A stretch of DNA of 64,000 nt from Papiliotrema nemorosa (GCA_032158125.1 JASKOT010000017.1:62001-126000); one strand, 5' to 3'; shown: positions 33,831 to 47,700, numbered from the stretch's first letter. Program-made: numbers and translations. Notes: generated by a model from the letters alone, not told the origin.

Positions 33831-34338
33831 GGCGAGCTCAGTTCAAAATGTTGATGCGACTTTGCGGTGACTGGGAAACAGAGTTGAACAACAACTCAGA
33901 AGCGCTTTCGCGAATGCCCGTATGAGCGGTCCTCAGGTCAGACCTTAAATGTCGCATCTTTGTCGATCCTTTATCCTTTGAGAAGTCGCAGCGTCCGACA
34001 CCGGCTGGTGTAACTCATTGAGCACCACCTTTGATGGAGCCATTTTGAACTGAGAAAGTCAGAGCAGACTTGTGAGCCGAATCATGCGCAAGCCTATTTT
34101 ATCCCACGTGCGCCTATATTGACCGTCCTCCCAATGTTGTGAGATCTCGTCGTGAGCTGTGCTTGGCCCATTCATATGCCGCAAGCGACTAGCCGCTGCA
34201 AAATACGTCTCGTGAAGCTTCTGACTATGCATTTGTTGACCCATATTCACCCTTAGCATCGTGTCGCCAACGAGGACAGTGGAGGATTAGGCGGTCGAGC
34301 ATTTTGTTCGATTGCGCCCAGACTCCTTCCTACAATCC
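33831..34338. promoter_or_regulatory. Divergent intergenic region, hypothetical gene / LtrA gene
   Basis: 508 bp between two divergent starts. No ORF, repeat or recognised element; presumed shared promoter. Confidence 0.35.
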
Positions 34339-36981
34339 ATGGCTGCAAATCTGCCGCCAGTGACCGGGACTCAGGTCACGAGCGGACCCGCTTCTTCTGA
34401 ACCGATACGCAATGCTTCAGAAATGAGCCCGAATAAAGCGTCGCCAGCGGAGGTCGGAGCTGGTCACACCAAATCTCCGCGAGACCCAAACATATCGACG
34501 ACGGGTCCTGCTACCATAACAGAGCACACAAACAAGCCAACCGGTGACATTTCTCGTTCTAGCCCAAATTCGCCCTCTCAGCCCACCCAGCGTCCCACAT
34601 CGCAATCCGAGGATAGTGTCGAAGAAGAGGAACCAAAAGGACGTCACAAAAAGGTTTGGCCAAGGGTACCATTTCTGCGTCGACCCATACCTCGCAGTGA
34701 CGGCCCATGGTTACGACCAGGACAACAGGCGGTCTCATGGTTGAACCTTTTCTACGGTGAGACTCCCGTTCAAACTCTTTGGACCAGGCTGAACGGAAGA
34801 TCTCGCTGTTGCTGCCGTCTTGTCGACTTTCGGTAATGCACACGAGGTGGACACGCCCAGTGACATACCTACATACCTCTCGTTAGTTTCAGTCCCGATA
34901 CAAGGTCTGGTGATACTGAGGGTGCACAGATACTATGTGATTATACAGTGGATATGGGCTACTCAAACATACTATGATATCCGGTTCCAGGCCGAGGACG
35001 TCGTTCACCGGGTCTACAAGGCCGCCCAAATCTGTCTGTTTGTATATATTGGCGCAGCAGCTGGAAATTGGAATTTGGCCAAAATCCGAGATCCGGACTC
35101 GGTACCCAGCATCGACGCTGACGACTATGAGACGCATCGTGAGGCATCAACTCTGAACGAACGTAATGGACTCGCTCATTGTAGTGCTCGCTGCGGAGAG
35201 TTTTACCACCGTTCTAGCCGCCTTCATCGCTTCCCGGGTCCTTTTAGCGATACAGTATTTAATGAGTGCGGATCCTCTTATTCCAATCAGACAACGCTGA
35301 TACTTGTAGGTGCCATCCTTGCCAAACAAGCGCATCGAAAGATGGGTTTACAAATCTCTTCTGCTATGAAATTGATCCTTTCAACCGTGATATCCGTTGT
35401 CGCTTTAGCGCTCCCGGCAACTTCCACTCCCCTTCGTGCAGTCAAGGTACGCACTTCGAATACCACCTCCATGCTCCGGATTCTGAGTGGCAGATCACCT
35501 TGTTGTACCTTGCCATTCTGGTCGAGTTCATCGGTTTGATAGTTCAACTAAATAAGCGGTTTTCTCACCACATCTCGGTGGCCGCCGTCGCTGAACGGTA
35601 TGGAGCTTTGACCCTGGTCATCTTGTATGTAGTCTCACTGATCCATTCGAGCGATAAGCTGATCTAAACAGGGGTGAAGGCGGGTTCAACTCTCTTACCA
35701 AGGCATTCAACAATGCTATTTCTGGGGGATTGAGCAATCGAAGCGGAAGCACGTATGCTCAGGTCTTTCTCGGTACGTTTGCAGGACCATTGTAATGCGG
35801 CTCGGCTGATGAGTCAGCGATAGGAATCATGGTCATGGTGTATCTCTTCCTCTTCTCATGGTTCAACCCAGAAGAGGAGGTTACGCAGCACAGAGCTTTA
35901 GCTTGGCAATCGATTCATCTACCCCTTCATTTGGGTATATTGCTTCTCATGGCGGCCATGGTGGTACGTCCCCGACATACAGCTCGCAAATCTTGCACGC
36001 TGACTCGCAGAACACTGTCATCGTCATTTCATACGCACATGGACTTGATATTGTGGCCACTGCGTTTTTCGGACAGACCATTCCTGCGATTACCAATGGC
36101 ACATCTATCAGCTCCCGCGCTCAGAGTAAGATCGAACGATACCTCAACAAGCTGGATCTTGAACCGGAGTAAGTCCAAGTGTACGCAGTTGATGATTCCG
36201 CTGAGGCAGATCAGCTGGGACACCGAGAGCTCTTATCTGTCCACCCTGGTCAATGTCACCCAACCGAGCGGTAGGTGCTCGCCTCTGCCCTTGGCTCGAG
36301 ACGTGTCACTCATTGCTTAGCCGACTTTACCATTGCAGCCTATCAATACTTTGGTCAAGTTATTACAGCGACCACTGCTGCAAGTCCGAGTGTTCACACA
36401 GCAAGACTATGTCGCTGACAGTACAGGCTTACGGCTTGAAACTCGATTCGAAAACATGGGATGCCTTGTCCGACTTGTACGCCATCAATGCCACCTATAC
36501 CGCCAACTCTACACAGCTCGACGAGTTTCAAAGTCAAGCTTCAAACGCACTCAACACGATCCTCTCAGAGCCCGTCTCTTCCGTGCTCAGCGGTACACTC
36601 TGGCTCTTCCCCTGTGCTGGGTTCGTCCTGATCCTCGCTGCTATTCGGTCTTTCCTATGGTACAGACTAGCCGGAATCGACCATTACCTTATACATGGCG
36701 GAATGGTCATTTTCGGGGTGATCCTCGGCTTGTTGGGTTTGTTGGATATTGGTCGAACGAGCGTACAGATCGACGTGAATAGTGACAATACGTTCACCGG
36801 GAACAATTCGGTGGCCCCCATGTATATACTAGTAGTGGAGTACGTGCCTCTGGTCATTGTCTTGGGGGTCTACGCTTTGGTGTACTTCGGAGCGGCGGGC
36901 GTGGCTGGATACACGAGGTGGAGGAGAAGGAGGCGACGGGAACAGAAAGACATTGCCCTGATGACGATGAAGAAAGCCTAG
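34339..36981 (+). CDS. LtrA-family (low-temperature requirement A) membrane protein
   Basis: Multi-pass membrane protein. The N-terminal 140 residues are polar and disordered (Ser/Pro/Thr-rich). The family then starts with WLNLFYDLAVAAVLSTFGNA, joined across an intron at 34755-34799. Next come IQWIWATQTYYDIRFQAEDV and HRVYKAAQICLFVYIGAAAG, the most diagnostic LtrA segments. Further helices: VVLAAESFTTVLAAFIASRV, ITLLYLAILVEFIGLIVQLN, AVAERYGALTLVILGEG, IMVMVYLFLFSWF, IHLPLHLGILLLMAAMV. The last block is GTLWLFPCAGFVLILAAI, GGMVIFGVILGLLGLL and YVPLVIVLGVYALVYFG, and the tail is a basic RWRRRRRREQKD. Around eight short introns. Listeria LtrA is needed for growth in the cold, but the biochemical function is unknown in fungi. 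Start at 34339 chosen as the first ATG in frame. Confidence 0.85.
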
Positions 36982-37167
36982 GACGAGTTCTGCTATAGAC
37001 ATTTTGTACCTCCGGCCATGCAGGGTTTCGCTGGCAGGAGTTCCTGTGTTCCGCTTCAAGGTCAGGGTCGACCTGTCAATGTCACTGCCTCAGACTCAAT
37101 TTATATTGCTAATGTAGCACTTGCATCCGCTGCACCATGACTAGCTGAGATATCACAATGAATTGCT

Positions 37168-39633
37168 CTACGACACGACAACTTCCTCGGTCTCGTCGAC
37201 CAATTCCTCGATCCACTCCTCGACCTTTTCATCCTCCTTGTGGTCCTCGACAACCTTGTGGATCTCCTTTCCGCTAGCCTTCCTAGCCTCTGCCAATCGG
37301 GCGTTGTTCCTAGATCGCCAAGCGTCCCACTCGGCAATATCTCGTTGTCGCAAAGCGAGTTTCTCGGCGGAACCTCGGTTCTCCTCGGCCGCATCGTCCT
37401 CGTCGAATGCTCGAGAGTACTCCTTGAGTTCTTTCCTGACTTTGTGTCGAGCATCTTTGGACAGGAGTGTAGGAGGTCGAGGTCGCCAGAGGAATTGCTT
37501 GAATCGGTCCAACTGGTTGGAGACCAGCTCGACACCCTTGAAGTCCCAAATCTTGTATCCAGGCTCGGGTGATTGCCTCCATGACGAGGCGTGAGTAGCG
37601 AGGTATCGTCCGGATGGATCCCAAGCAATATCGGTAACACCGTAGTGATCACCAGTGCCCAACAACTGAACATTCGCTCCAGGCTCAGCCTCCTTCTTGT
37701 TCGGGTTGTCATCAGTGGTGAAGTCGAGGTCCCAGAATTCGATATCAGCCTTGGTGGCCGAAGCGAGGATACCGAGGACAATGTGTCGACCCTTGGGCGA
37801 CCACATGATGGTGTTGGCAATCTTGCTGTCGAGATGCTTGATCGGGATAAAGTCGCCCTTCTTCGGGTCGGGCGCGTAGAAGTCGACGTTGAACTTCACA
37901 ACGACACCGGGGATGTTTTGGCCGTAGTTGGGATCGTTGGTTGAGATAAGAGCAAATCGGTTTCCATATGGCTCCCAAGCGAATTGAGGCACATAGTCTG
38001 GATTCAGCTTATATCCACCGAAGATTACTCACCCTTGTGCTCAATAACCTCGATGGGGAAGTCTTTCTCCCTGAGTCGGAAAAGCTCCAAGTTACAGAAG
38101 GTAGCCTTCTTTGTCTTGGCCTTTCGGGCGTGACGGTCGACCTTGACACAAAGGTAGTCTCCCTGGTTCTGGAAGTAGAATTTACACTGCGAGTCAGCTT
38201 CGGCACTGCAGAAGCGGATGTAAGACTCACGTCGGTGACATTGAAGAGGTTCTTGGCTCTGACGACATTCCTGGAAGGAATAGCCATCAAGTTGACTCGG
38301 GCAGGCTGGTTGGTAGCTTCGGGTTGCCAGTACACAATCATGCACTCTCGTCCTTTGCCCTTCTTCTTCTGGTCCCAGTCCTTGTCTCCCATAGGGCACC
38401 ATTCAAAGTCTTGAACACCATCAATCTTGACACTCTTCTTGTCGAGGAGACCCATCGATGGGAGCTCGTAGATCTGGATCGACTGTCCGACGACACACTT
38501 GGCAACGTAGGCATCATCCGGGGACCACTTGAAAGTGGGCCAGTTGAATCTTGGTGGCTCGTCGCCGTGTTGAACGGGCTTTTCGAAGGGGAAAGTTCGA
38601 AGAGGCCGAGTGGACTTGATGTCCCAGACAACGTATTGGTTTCCCTCGTCTTCGGGACCGAAAGGCTCTCGCAAGGGAAGGGGTTCGTCGGACCAAGTGA
38701 CGAGGTAGTTCTCGCAAGGAGAGAACTGGATGAATCGGACACCAGGGTGGGTGAATCGAAGGACGTTGACACCGACGGGACCATCCAATCGAGGTCCTGA
38801 CCAGAGCGCAACACCAACTCGGTGAAGAGACGAGAGGTAGGTACCAAGGGGCGACCATTGGAGGTAAAAGTCTCCCCATTTCTGTTACATTAGTAGAGCT
38901 CAATGACCTCGGACACGACTTGCCGAGTTCTTGAGAACTTTTCCTTCGGCATCTCTGACGGGCTCAGAGTTTCCATTCCTTCCATTCCAGAATATGTTGA
39001 CTTCGGCATCTCGGAAGGTCAAGTATTGATCTCGACCGGCAGCATCTCCCAACCAAGATCTCAGGTGGTCCTTCTCCACAAACGACTTTTCCCTCCATCC
39101 AGTAGGCAATTCGCCCTCGCCGACAGGCATGTTGGCGTATCGTTCAATGTCCCCGAATCGGTTGACATAAAGGGTGTTCTTGGAACCGAATTTCAGACCG
39201 TCCAACACTCGAAGGGCATTCTCAGCTTGTTGAGCATCAGGGTAAGTCAAGAACAAGAAGCTGTGTGGTCAGCCATCATGCGACGGTACGAGGCGAGATT
39301 GCGCACCCCTTGTTGGTTCCTGCCGCATCGTCCCATGGCATCTGCATTCGGTCCTCATCAATCGGTGCTCCGGCCTTGTTGAAGTCGGACCTCAATCGAG
39401 CGATAAGCTTGTCCTTCTTTCCAGCGTCGACGATAGGAACGTTGTCAATGACGAGCACATTCTCGAAGCCTTGTTGAGTATCGATGGCGTACCTAAACCC
39501 GTGAGCATTCCGCATTGTCGACCAGTCAAATGGATACACACTTCTGCTCGATATCGGCAAATCCCTCTTCCAGCTCAGCTTGGAAATCTCGCTCCTCCTC
39601 TTCCGAAAAATCGTAGCCGTTTTCCTGTGCCAT
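37168..39633 (-). CDS. PRT1: Translation initiation factor eIF3 subunit b
   Basis: Core scaffold of eIF3, which promotes mRNA recruitment to the 40S ribosome. It begins MAQENGYDFSEEEERDFQAE. The RRM follows: NVLVIDNVPIVDAGKKDKL, then FLFLTYPDAQQAENALRVL and NTLYVNRFGDIERYAN. The nine-bladed propeller and eIF2A-like domain are shown by KWGDFYLQWSPLGTYLSSL, RFIQFSPCENYLVTWSDEP, FKWSPDDAYVAKCV, FEWCPMGDKDWDQKKKGKG, ANTIMWSPKGRHIVLGIL and DIAWDPSGRYLATHASSWRQ. The C-terminal tail is charged and helical (PPTLLSKDARHKVRKELKEY; ELVDETEEVVVS), the part that contacts eIF3i/g. About 730 residues, the usual size. Introns near 38025, 38200, 38890, 39260 and 39490. Convergent with the LtrA gene, 186 bp apart. 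Confidence 0.96.
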
Positions 39634-39888
39634 GGTGATGATATGTGGAGAACGAGGAATATCGAAAAAGCAACAATAATAATTGGGCTCTGAATTCAGG
39701 GACGAAGTTTCGCCCACGCGTAGTGGTAGGCTCATTTAAACTTGCTCATTGATCATCGACGGCCATACTGTCGACCAGTAGCAGTAGTCTATGCATATGA
39801 CAGGTCTAGATTACAAACATATACAAATCCCACGTTGAATGTATGGACCGAGATGCCCAAAATGATGTCTTCAAGGTGAAGGTGTCTC

Positions 39889-42800
39889 TTAGAACTGCAC
39901 GATGTCAGCGGGTAATACGCTCGCATGGCGACCGTCACTCACAGAGAAAGAGATGAACCATGGGTTCAATGCGAATGGCCATAGCAAGTGACAAGCAGTG
40001 ACCAGTCCCATAGGGAAGGTGACCTCGATGCTCTTGACTCGGTACCCGTCCGGCATCAAGCCTGACGTCGTGATGATCATCATGACCTGTCAATTAGCCA
40101 TCATCCGCTTGCTGTTGTATAGACTCACAACACAGAGACCAAAGAAAACGAGCTGAGGGTAGAATCTTTTCCAGATGATGGGAATTTGGAGGAAGAAATT
40201 TGACTTTTCAACCGTTTTAACCGTTGTTGACCAGGTCATATTGTATCCGACCAGGTGCGACACCAACGCAGCAGACATGGGCATCGACATGCCCGCGAAG
40301 AAGATGGCAAAGAAGGCTACACGAGTCAGACAATCGTCGGACCATTGCTTAATATGACTCACGGATCCACTTGATTTGGTCAACGGCCATCTTGGAGGAC
40401 CCGGGGAGCTTCAATCGGTATCGCAGGGTGATGAAAGCCACGTTGCAAATTCCAACGAACAAGATGATACAGACCAAGGTGACATCCCATGAAGGTAGGT
40501 AGTAGCCGTCAACCGGGACTGCTTCCTCAGCTCGGGTCCTTGTCTTCACGATCCGTTGACTTACGGTCCATCCCCATGATGAAGTAGTTGGCGACTGATA
40601 GAAGCCATGCGCAACCGATAGCGTAGTACGAAAAGATGTACGCGCAGACCGAGAACTTGGAGTGAAGCGGGATTCCATTTGTCCAGATGAATTGCCTGAA
40701 AAGCGGTGTGATCGGACCTTTGGTGAACCAATGCTTGAATGGGTGGAAGACCAGTTCTGAGCACCCGAAACTGTACTTTTGCCATCGATTCAACTCGTCG
40801 TCACAGGTCAAGGACACTCCCTCTTCAAACTCTCCTTGAGAGTAGGTGGCCCATCGAACAATGTAACCTTTTGTTTGGAGAGTGATGGCGATCTGAAAAT
40901 CTTCCGAGACGTGGGACTCGGACCAGATTTTCATCACCCCATCGTCGGGATCCGGGTGCATACATTCCTGAAGAGCAGACCATCGGATGAAAGCATTGTG
41001 ACCGACGAACGGGGCGACTTTCGTCAGCGAGCTGTCAGAAGTGTGTAACTCACTTTCACCACTGGCACAGACGTAAGAAATAGCATGTTGGATACTCCTA
41101 GTAAAGTGGGCCACACCGTTTTCGAAGAAGTGGTTGGCGACTTGCATGACTCCGGACATGTGCTGGATAATGGCGACCTCTGGACTTTCCGCCATCTCCG
41201 ACACGGCATCGGCAAAGCAGTCTTCGGGAACACGAGTGTCCGAATCAACAATGAGGATGATAGGTCCGAATCGGATGTTGCCTGCTGCCCATGCAATCCC
41301 CTTCTTCTCCTCGAGTGCTTGAGCAAGAGCCGCATCGTAGACTTGGTTCTCGTCGTCGTCGTTCCAGTAGTGACCTTCTTCGCATGCTTCCTTTGCCACG
41401 GGCCGCAAGTCGTCCATGATCTCCTCGACTCGCAAAGAGAGACCATTGGCAAAATTCATGTTACCGGCTTTCTTAAATCGACCTTTACGTATAAAGCCAT
41501 CCACGTTGTGGCCTGGTCGAGCAACATAGGCAATGTTGTTGTTGAAGTAGAATTTTCGTCGACGGTCGGCTTCAGCTTGGTCGAGTAGTTGCAAGCCATC
41601 ATCGCAGATGAGAATCCCGACAGAGCCGCCTTGTCTCTCATATCTGCCGTTAATTTTTGATGGAGCTCTATGCGTTTGACTTACGTAGTGATGGCCTTCT
41701 TGAGCGATTCGATGGTGGGCATGATGACTTCCTCCAAAGACTCCTTGTACACTGGCATCTGCACTGTAACATGCGCCAACTCTCCCATGGTTCGCTTTGG
41801 CGCAACTCCAGAAAAGTTGACCGATTTACCCGTGACTTGTCGAATAGGACCGAGTGTCTGGAAGAGCGATCCGACCAGACACAAACAAGCGTAAGAGGCG
41901 ATGCAGAATAGTGGTACACAGAAGATCATCAAGACGAATCGCGTCGGTTTGCCATCCAGTGCGAACTCCTTGACGAGCGTGCGCAGTCCAAGGGCGATGA
42001 TGACCATACAAGTGATGATGGCGAAACCGTCCGAAATGGGTGCCCATAGCATGACAGGTCGTTCTTTCCAATGTTGCTGGAGTTTTCGTGCAACGACATC
42101 TTCGGGATCCCCCTCTTCGATGACGGTGCTCTGGTTGATCCATTCTTCCTTTTCGAGCTGTTCATCAAGCAACATCTCCTGGTTGATTTTTTTGTTCTCT
42201 TCTTCGCCTCTCCAGACGAATTGGATCAGGGATGCCTCGAGTGCTTCCGCAGACGGAACGACATCTTCGACATGATCGGCCCAGACGCAGAGAACCTGTT
42301 CATCCCGGACAAATGCGGCGTACTGGTGTTTCCGAGCTCGAGCGAGTTGGGGTATCGTGTCAAGGATCTGTATACGTGTGTTCTCGTCAATGACCAGCTC
42401 TGACATTGACGGTGAGACATTGCTGGCATCAGCTCCATGCAGAGAGAGCAGCTCACATGTAGGTCTTCATAATGGTCGTCACGATGTCCGACTTGATCTT
42501 GATCGCGACTTCCGGGTTCAGCCTCGAGATGGCCTCTTCAAACTCGTCAAGGAGTTGGTATCCGACCGGGAACGTCCTATACAGCCCAATCTTGGCTCGG
42601 ATCGTCAAACCAGTTCCCACCTCATCCCGCCTGCTCCCCATCCTGGGCGCCTTGAACCATTTCTTCTTCTGACACCCTATTCTGAAGATGTGATCGGCCA
42701 TGACGTCCAGCGCATCGAAGCCATCTCCCACCGGTACGGCAGGTGACTTGGTTGACTCATTCGGCAAGAATACATTGTCCGAATCCAAAGCTGTCGAGGC

Positions 42801-43523
42801 GGATTTGACGAGTCCTGGAGTCTTCAGCAGAGAGGGCAAGGAGGTTGTCGAGCTGCCGGCTATGGCATCCAGACCATTTGCGCTCCCTCCTATCCCGTTT
42901 TGAGTAAACTCGTTAAAGGCATTGAGGTTATCGTCCAGCTCCCTCATCGTCCTCTTTGAACGATGTCGACGTTTCTGTTTCTCCCTTCTCTCCGCTTGTC
43001 GCTGTAATGCTCTATCTGACTTTGGCTTCTGCCATCCAAGATCTCCGGCCCAGTCCGCTCTTCCCTTGCCTTTACTCAATTTCCTCGCTGCAAACTTTTC
43101 GTCGAGCTCATCATCACTGGCCTCGTCCAGCTGCAGTTTTGTCCCAAAGAAGGCATCTCTCCACTTGTCTTCCCCGTCCCATCCTCCGAATCCCGTTTCG
43201 CCCATCCGCATATGCGTGGGATCTCTATCCCGCTCGGCAATGGCAAGACTGGCTTTCCTGGCAAAGGCGGGCATCAAGTTCTGGGAGATTTTCCTTCCAA
43301 GAAAGGTGGTCTGTTCGGAACCGTGGTGCATGCCCGGCTCGTGGTGGCCGGTAGAGTCGGATGTGACACTGGCCCTTATCCTGTCGAAGACGGATCCTCG
43401 TCGAGAGCTCTCTCTTCGAGTCGGAGGGAACATCGAATCTCGTCGCTCAGTCTCCATCTTCGACATGGGTACTTCAGGCGGCAGGTAGGCCGGTTGTTTG
43501 GCAGTCCTCGTAAAGATGCCCAT
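39889..43523 (-). CDS. Processive family-2 glycosyltransferase, membrane-bound (paralog A)
   Basis: About 1,000 residues. The N-terminus is basic and disordered (MGIFTRTAKQPAYLPPEVP). A conserved helical region follows: LNPEVAIKIKSDIVTTIMK, TRIQILDTIPQLARARKHQY. Then two membrane spans (PISDGFAIITCMVIIALGL; VLMIFCVPLFCIASYACLC) and the catalytic domain: HVTVQMPVYKESLEEVIMPT, IAYVARPGHN, GFIRKGRFKKAGNMNF, IILIVDSDTRVPED (DxD), VSEDFQIA (third Asp), and the closing DDELNRWQKYSFG, a variant of the (Q/R)xxRW acceptor motif. Four or so C-terminal spans end NPWFISFSF. It is not a chitin synthase: EDRxL and QRRRW are absent. The product is unknown. Head-to-head with a clear paralog at 44769. The last intron is 48 nt, so the stop is the same with or without it. 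Confidence 0.88.
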
Positions 43524-44768
43524 CTTGCGAGATTGACTATGGTCGACCTGGTGGGGGAAGAAGGAGGTACTGTATTTGCCGACGCCGAGCGTGAGAATAG
43601 TGAGAACTGCTGCACCTCGGTGCGGCTATGACTGTGGATCAGCAAAATCAGTCTGTTCAGATTTCAGCAGTCGATCATCTCCATCATGTTCATTCATGGC
43701 GTCCATAAACGGTATACGGCATTTGGTGCACAACCTATCTCCTGACGCCTCCTCTTTCCGGCCGGTGCCTACTCAAGATTAGTCAGGTAGCTCTCCAACC
43801 GTTGACATAGGTCTAGGTAGGCTTGGCTACTTTAAGCTATCCGGTTACGGTGTTCTCCTTCCCGGGTATGCATGCCGGTAGGGCAGACCTTCGAAGTCTA
43901 GAAAATAGGTTTAGAGTAGGATCGACAGGCCACAGGGGTCAAGGGGTGGGGGATGGCTTGTTTCAGTTTATTCCACAAGGTGTCCGGAAGTGGCAATTTT
44001 CTTTGGGTGATTGTTGTTCTTTTCCTTCGATAGGGGGATATGATTTATTCTTCTTCACTCGACCTTTTTGGGTGCAACCTTGTCGGATAGCCATCCCTCT
44101 CTCTCTGTAGGCCCTGAGGATCCCGGTGATGCAAGCGCATGATGCTGTCGTACTGCACATCCGATCGGCGCCGCAGTCTAAATCCTCTTCATCTACTCTG
44201 ACGCCACATAGCTCACTTACCCCTATGCCGATCCCTAGTTCTAGACCATCGTCAACAGGCTTCAGGCAAAGAGTCGAGCATACGGCTGAGACGCTTGTGG
44301 AAAGATAACTCTGAGCCATCCGCAATATCAGGCAAGGGTATCGTTCCCGGTTCAGATGTTGCGCAAGGTCCAGTCAAGGGTTTGGTATGACAACCCATTC
44401 ATCTAGGATTCCGCTAACCGTCAGGAACTAGTACCACTTTCCTTCTTCGACTATCACCACCAGGCAGAGCCTGTACTCCTCTGAGACAGCGCGATCTACG
44501 CAATCCCCGGCAATCATCGCTCAGGACGATTTTGAAGGGTTCGAAGTGATCTGCAGAACTTTGCAATTCGACCCATACTACAAGTCGACACGATCTCCTG
44601 TTTCCACATTGCACTTGGTCAACGAAACAACCCAAGCGTGGTGTCGATTCCATCTCTAGTCCCCGTCAACCTCTTCTTTATCGGCGACGGACAGGACTTC
44701 GCTCTGCCGTCTCTTCCTCCTTCACCTCCCTACCTTCCCGACAGGTTTTCGAGCTGTAAACCTCGAAA
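43524..44768. promoter_or_regulatory. Shared upstream region of the two glycosyltransferase paralogs
   Basis: 1.24 kb between divergent starts. Short ORFs here have no recognisable features. The last 150 bp before 44769 are pyrimidine-rich, as in other long leaders of this window. No obvious inverted repeat remains at the duplication axis by eye. Confidence 0.45.
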
Positions 44769-47700
44769 ATGGCATCCTTTCTGCGAAGACTTTCCAACGC
44801 TGTTCTCCCCTCCATCCCAAATGCCCACGGCACCCCCGCCCCTCATGTTCCACGGCGAGCGACCGAGACGTACTCTCACAAGAAATCAGTGACCGATACC
44901 TCTGAATCAGACACGGACTCGGGGAGCAGCCATTCCAGAGCATCATGGGAACTTTCCGAAGCTGGCTCTTCGCGAGCTAGCATGTCATCAGCTTCTGATT
45001 CAGATGACAGTTCTCGAGATAGTGACTCTGCGGACTCGGACGATTCTAGCGACCACGAGCGGGATTCCGGAAGGGTGAGGGATAGGTTTGACATGATGAC
45101 TCGGTATTTGTGGTCTACTGCAGATAGGCAGGGATGGTTCAGAGATGCAGAGTTTGATGGCCTGGTCTCCATCCGGTGAGCTGTTGCTGCAAAGATTTGG
45201 TATCCAGCTTACGAATAGAGTGAAGAAGAGGAATCTCAGAACATATCCCCAGCCCAAACGAGGCAGACGAGGTGCAAAGGAGCTGGCGAGAAGGATCCAG
45301 GAATGGGACTCGGCGGTAGGAACGCTCAACCCAGAAGTAGCGATGAAGGTCACGAGCAAGGTCGTACAAGCTATCATGGCTAGATGGTGAGCTGCAGACG
45401 ACAAAACCAGCTCATGTCCAGTCCCGAAGAAGCAATCGAGATCATGCTCGATGTCAACACTCGAATTCAGATCCTGGACGAGCTGTCTCATCTCGCCGGA
45501 GCTCGAAAGCACCAGTTCGCAGCGTTCTGCAGGAAAGAGCAGTGTCTAGTCGTATGGGCGGATGAAGTCGAGACTCTTATCCCCTCGATTGAGGCTCTGG
45601 AACAGCGAATGCTGGCTTTCGTGTGGTCTGGGAGACACAACGAGCTTGCCGAGATGGAAGCGGAGGAGAAGGCCGACGCGGAAGAAGTAGGATGGGCGGA
45701 TCAAGACATGGACAAGGAGCGAGAACTCGACCTTGCCGATGCGGAAGAGAAGATTGGAGCGGAAGATGGAAGCTGGGAGATGAGAGAGAGGAGACCGGTC
45801 ATGCTGTACGCTCCCCTCGTTTCCGGCTTCGCCATTATTCTCTGTTTCGTCTTTATCGGGTCTGGTCTGAGAAACTTGGTGAAAGAAGCTCTGCTGGACA
45901 AGGGATACGCTCGATTCGCCCTCATGGCTACCGCCCCATTCGGCTATCTGCTTGGTATCGTAAGTCTCTTGCCTGACTATAGGAGTCCAGCTCATCCCAG
46001 TTCTTCTGTATTTGTATCTGCGGAAACATTTGGCAAATGATCGGCCCTGTTGCGCAGTGCAACCAAAACTCGTCATACTATTCCGGCAAGACACCGACGA
46101 GAATGACGGGGAAATTACCGCATATCACCATCCAGATGCCTGTCTACAAGGAGGGATTGGAAGGTGTCATTATCCCTACGGTCGAGTCGCTCAAAAAGGC
46201 CATTACGACGTACGAGCGTCAAGGTGGTTCCGTCAACATCTTCATCTTCGACGACGGTATGCAGATCTGGGACGAAGAGGAACAAGAGACCAGAAAGGCA
46301 TATTACGATCGAAACAATATCGGTTGGACGGCCAGACCGAAACACAACTCAAACGGCTACATCCGAAAGGGTCGATTTAAGAAGGTGAGTCAGAAGCGGC
46401 TAGTAGTAAGACTGAGGCTGACTTGTAGGCTTCAAACATGAACTTTGGTAACCGGCTGTCTCTGCGAGTAGAGGAGATCATGGACGAGAACCGACCTGAA
46501 CCGCCTACCGACCCGGAAGAGCTCGAAATGTGGTCTTGGACCGGGGAAGATGAAAAGGAGCTGTACGAAGAGTGCCTCGCTCAAGCTTTGGAGGAATCCA
46601 ACGGTGTGGCTTGGGCAGCAGGGAACATTCGGATCGGAGAGATCATCCTTATCATTGACTCTGATACTCGTGTACCAGAAGACTGCTTCCTCGACGCTGC
46701 TTCGTGAGTCGGCGTGACTAGCGCACGATTCAAGCTGACCATTTAGCGAGTTCCACCAGTCACCCAATATTGCCATTATCCAACATGAATCCGCCGTCAT
46801 GCAAGTCGTCGGTCACTTCTTTGAGAACGGTATTACTTCTTTCACGACGCGTATCAACTCTGCCATCTCCTTCTGCGCCGCCAATGGCGAGGTCGCTCCT
46901 TTTGTAGGACACAATGCGTGAGTACACCTGGGCATCTTTGGTGATGAGCTAAAGATGCAGCTTCTTGCGATGGAAAGCTATTCAAGATGCCGCTTTCGTG
47001 GATGAAGACGACGGATTGACCAAATGTTGGTCCGAGTCCCACGTCTCGGAAGATTTCGATCAGGCTCTACGACTACAGATGAAAGGATGGTCATTGCGAT
47101 GGGCGTCCTACTCGAACGGTGGTTTCCAAGAAGGTGTCTCGCTCACTGCCGATGATGAGGTGAGTCACCTGTGCATAGCTGAGGTCGAACTGATGGCAGC
47201 TCAATCGATGGCAGAAATATGCCTATGGATGCTCGGAGCTTCTCTTCCAACCATTACGAAAATGGTTCTCGAAAGGCCCCATCACTCCGCTCTTCCACCG
47301 ATTCGTGTGGGCCGATGGGATCCCTCTTCACTCGAAAATCTCGGTCCTGGCTTACATCTCTTCGTACGTCTATCCGCACACACGGGTATCCCACTTACAT
47401 GCAGGTACTACGCCATCGCTTGTGCCTTGGCCTTGTCTCTGCTCAATTGGGTCCTTATCGGTCTTTTCGACGACGTGCTCGATCTCTTCTACCTCGAGTC
47501 GTGGCAGGTCTTCTTGACCTGTATCGTCATCTTCTCTGGTCTCTCAAACATCTCTTCCGCCATCTTCCAATATCGTCTCAACTCCAACTCGCTAGGTAAC
47601 GCTCTCATCGGAAACTTCAAAGTAAGTCCTACCGGGATCAAGTACCCCTCATTCGGTGCTAACCCATCTAGTGGGTCGTCTTTTTCTTCTTCTTCTTCTG

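Noticed and set aside
39889..43523. Chitin synthase for the two large glycosyltransferases
   Set aside because: They lack the EDRxL and QRRRW motifs and the chitin synthase N-terminal domain; they match a separate family-2 group with VSED and DDELNRW.
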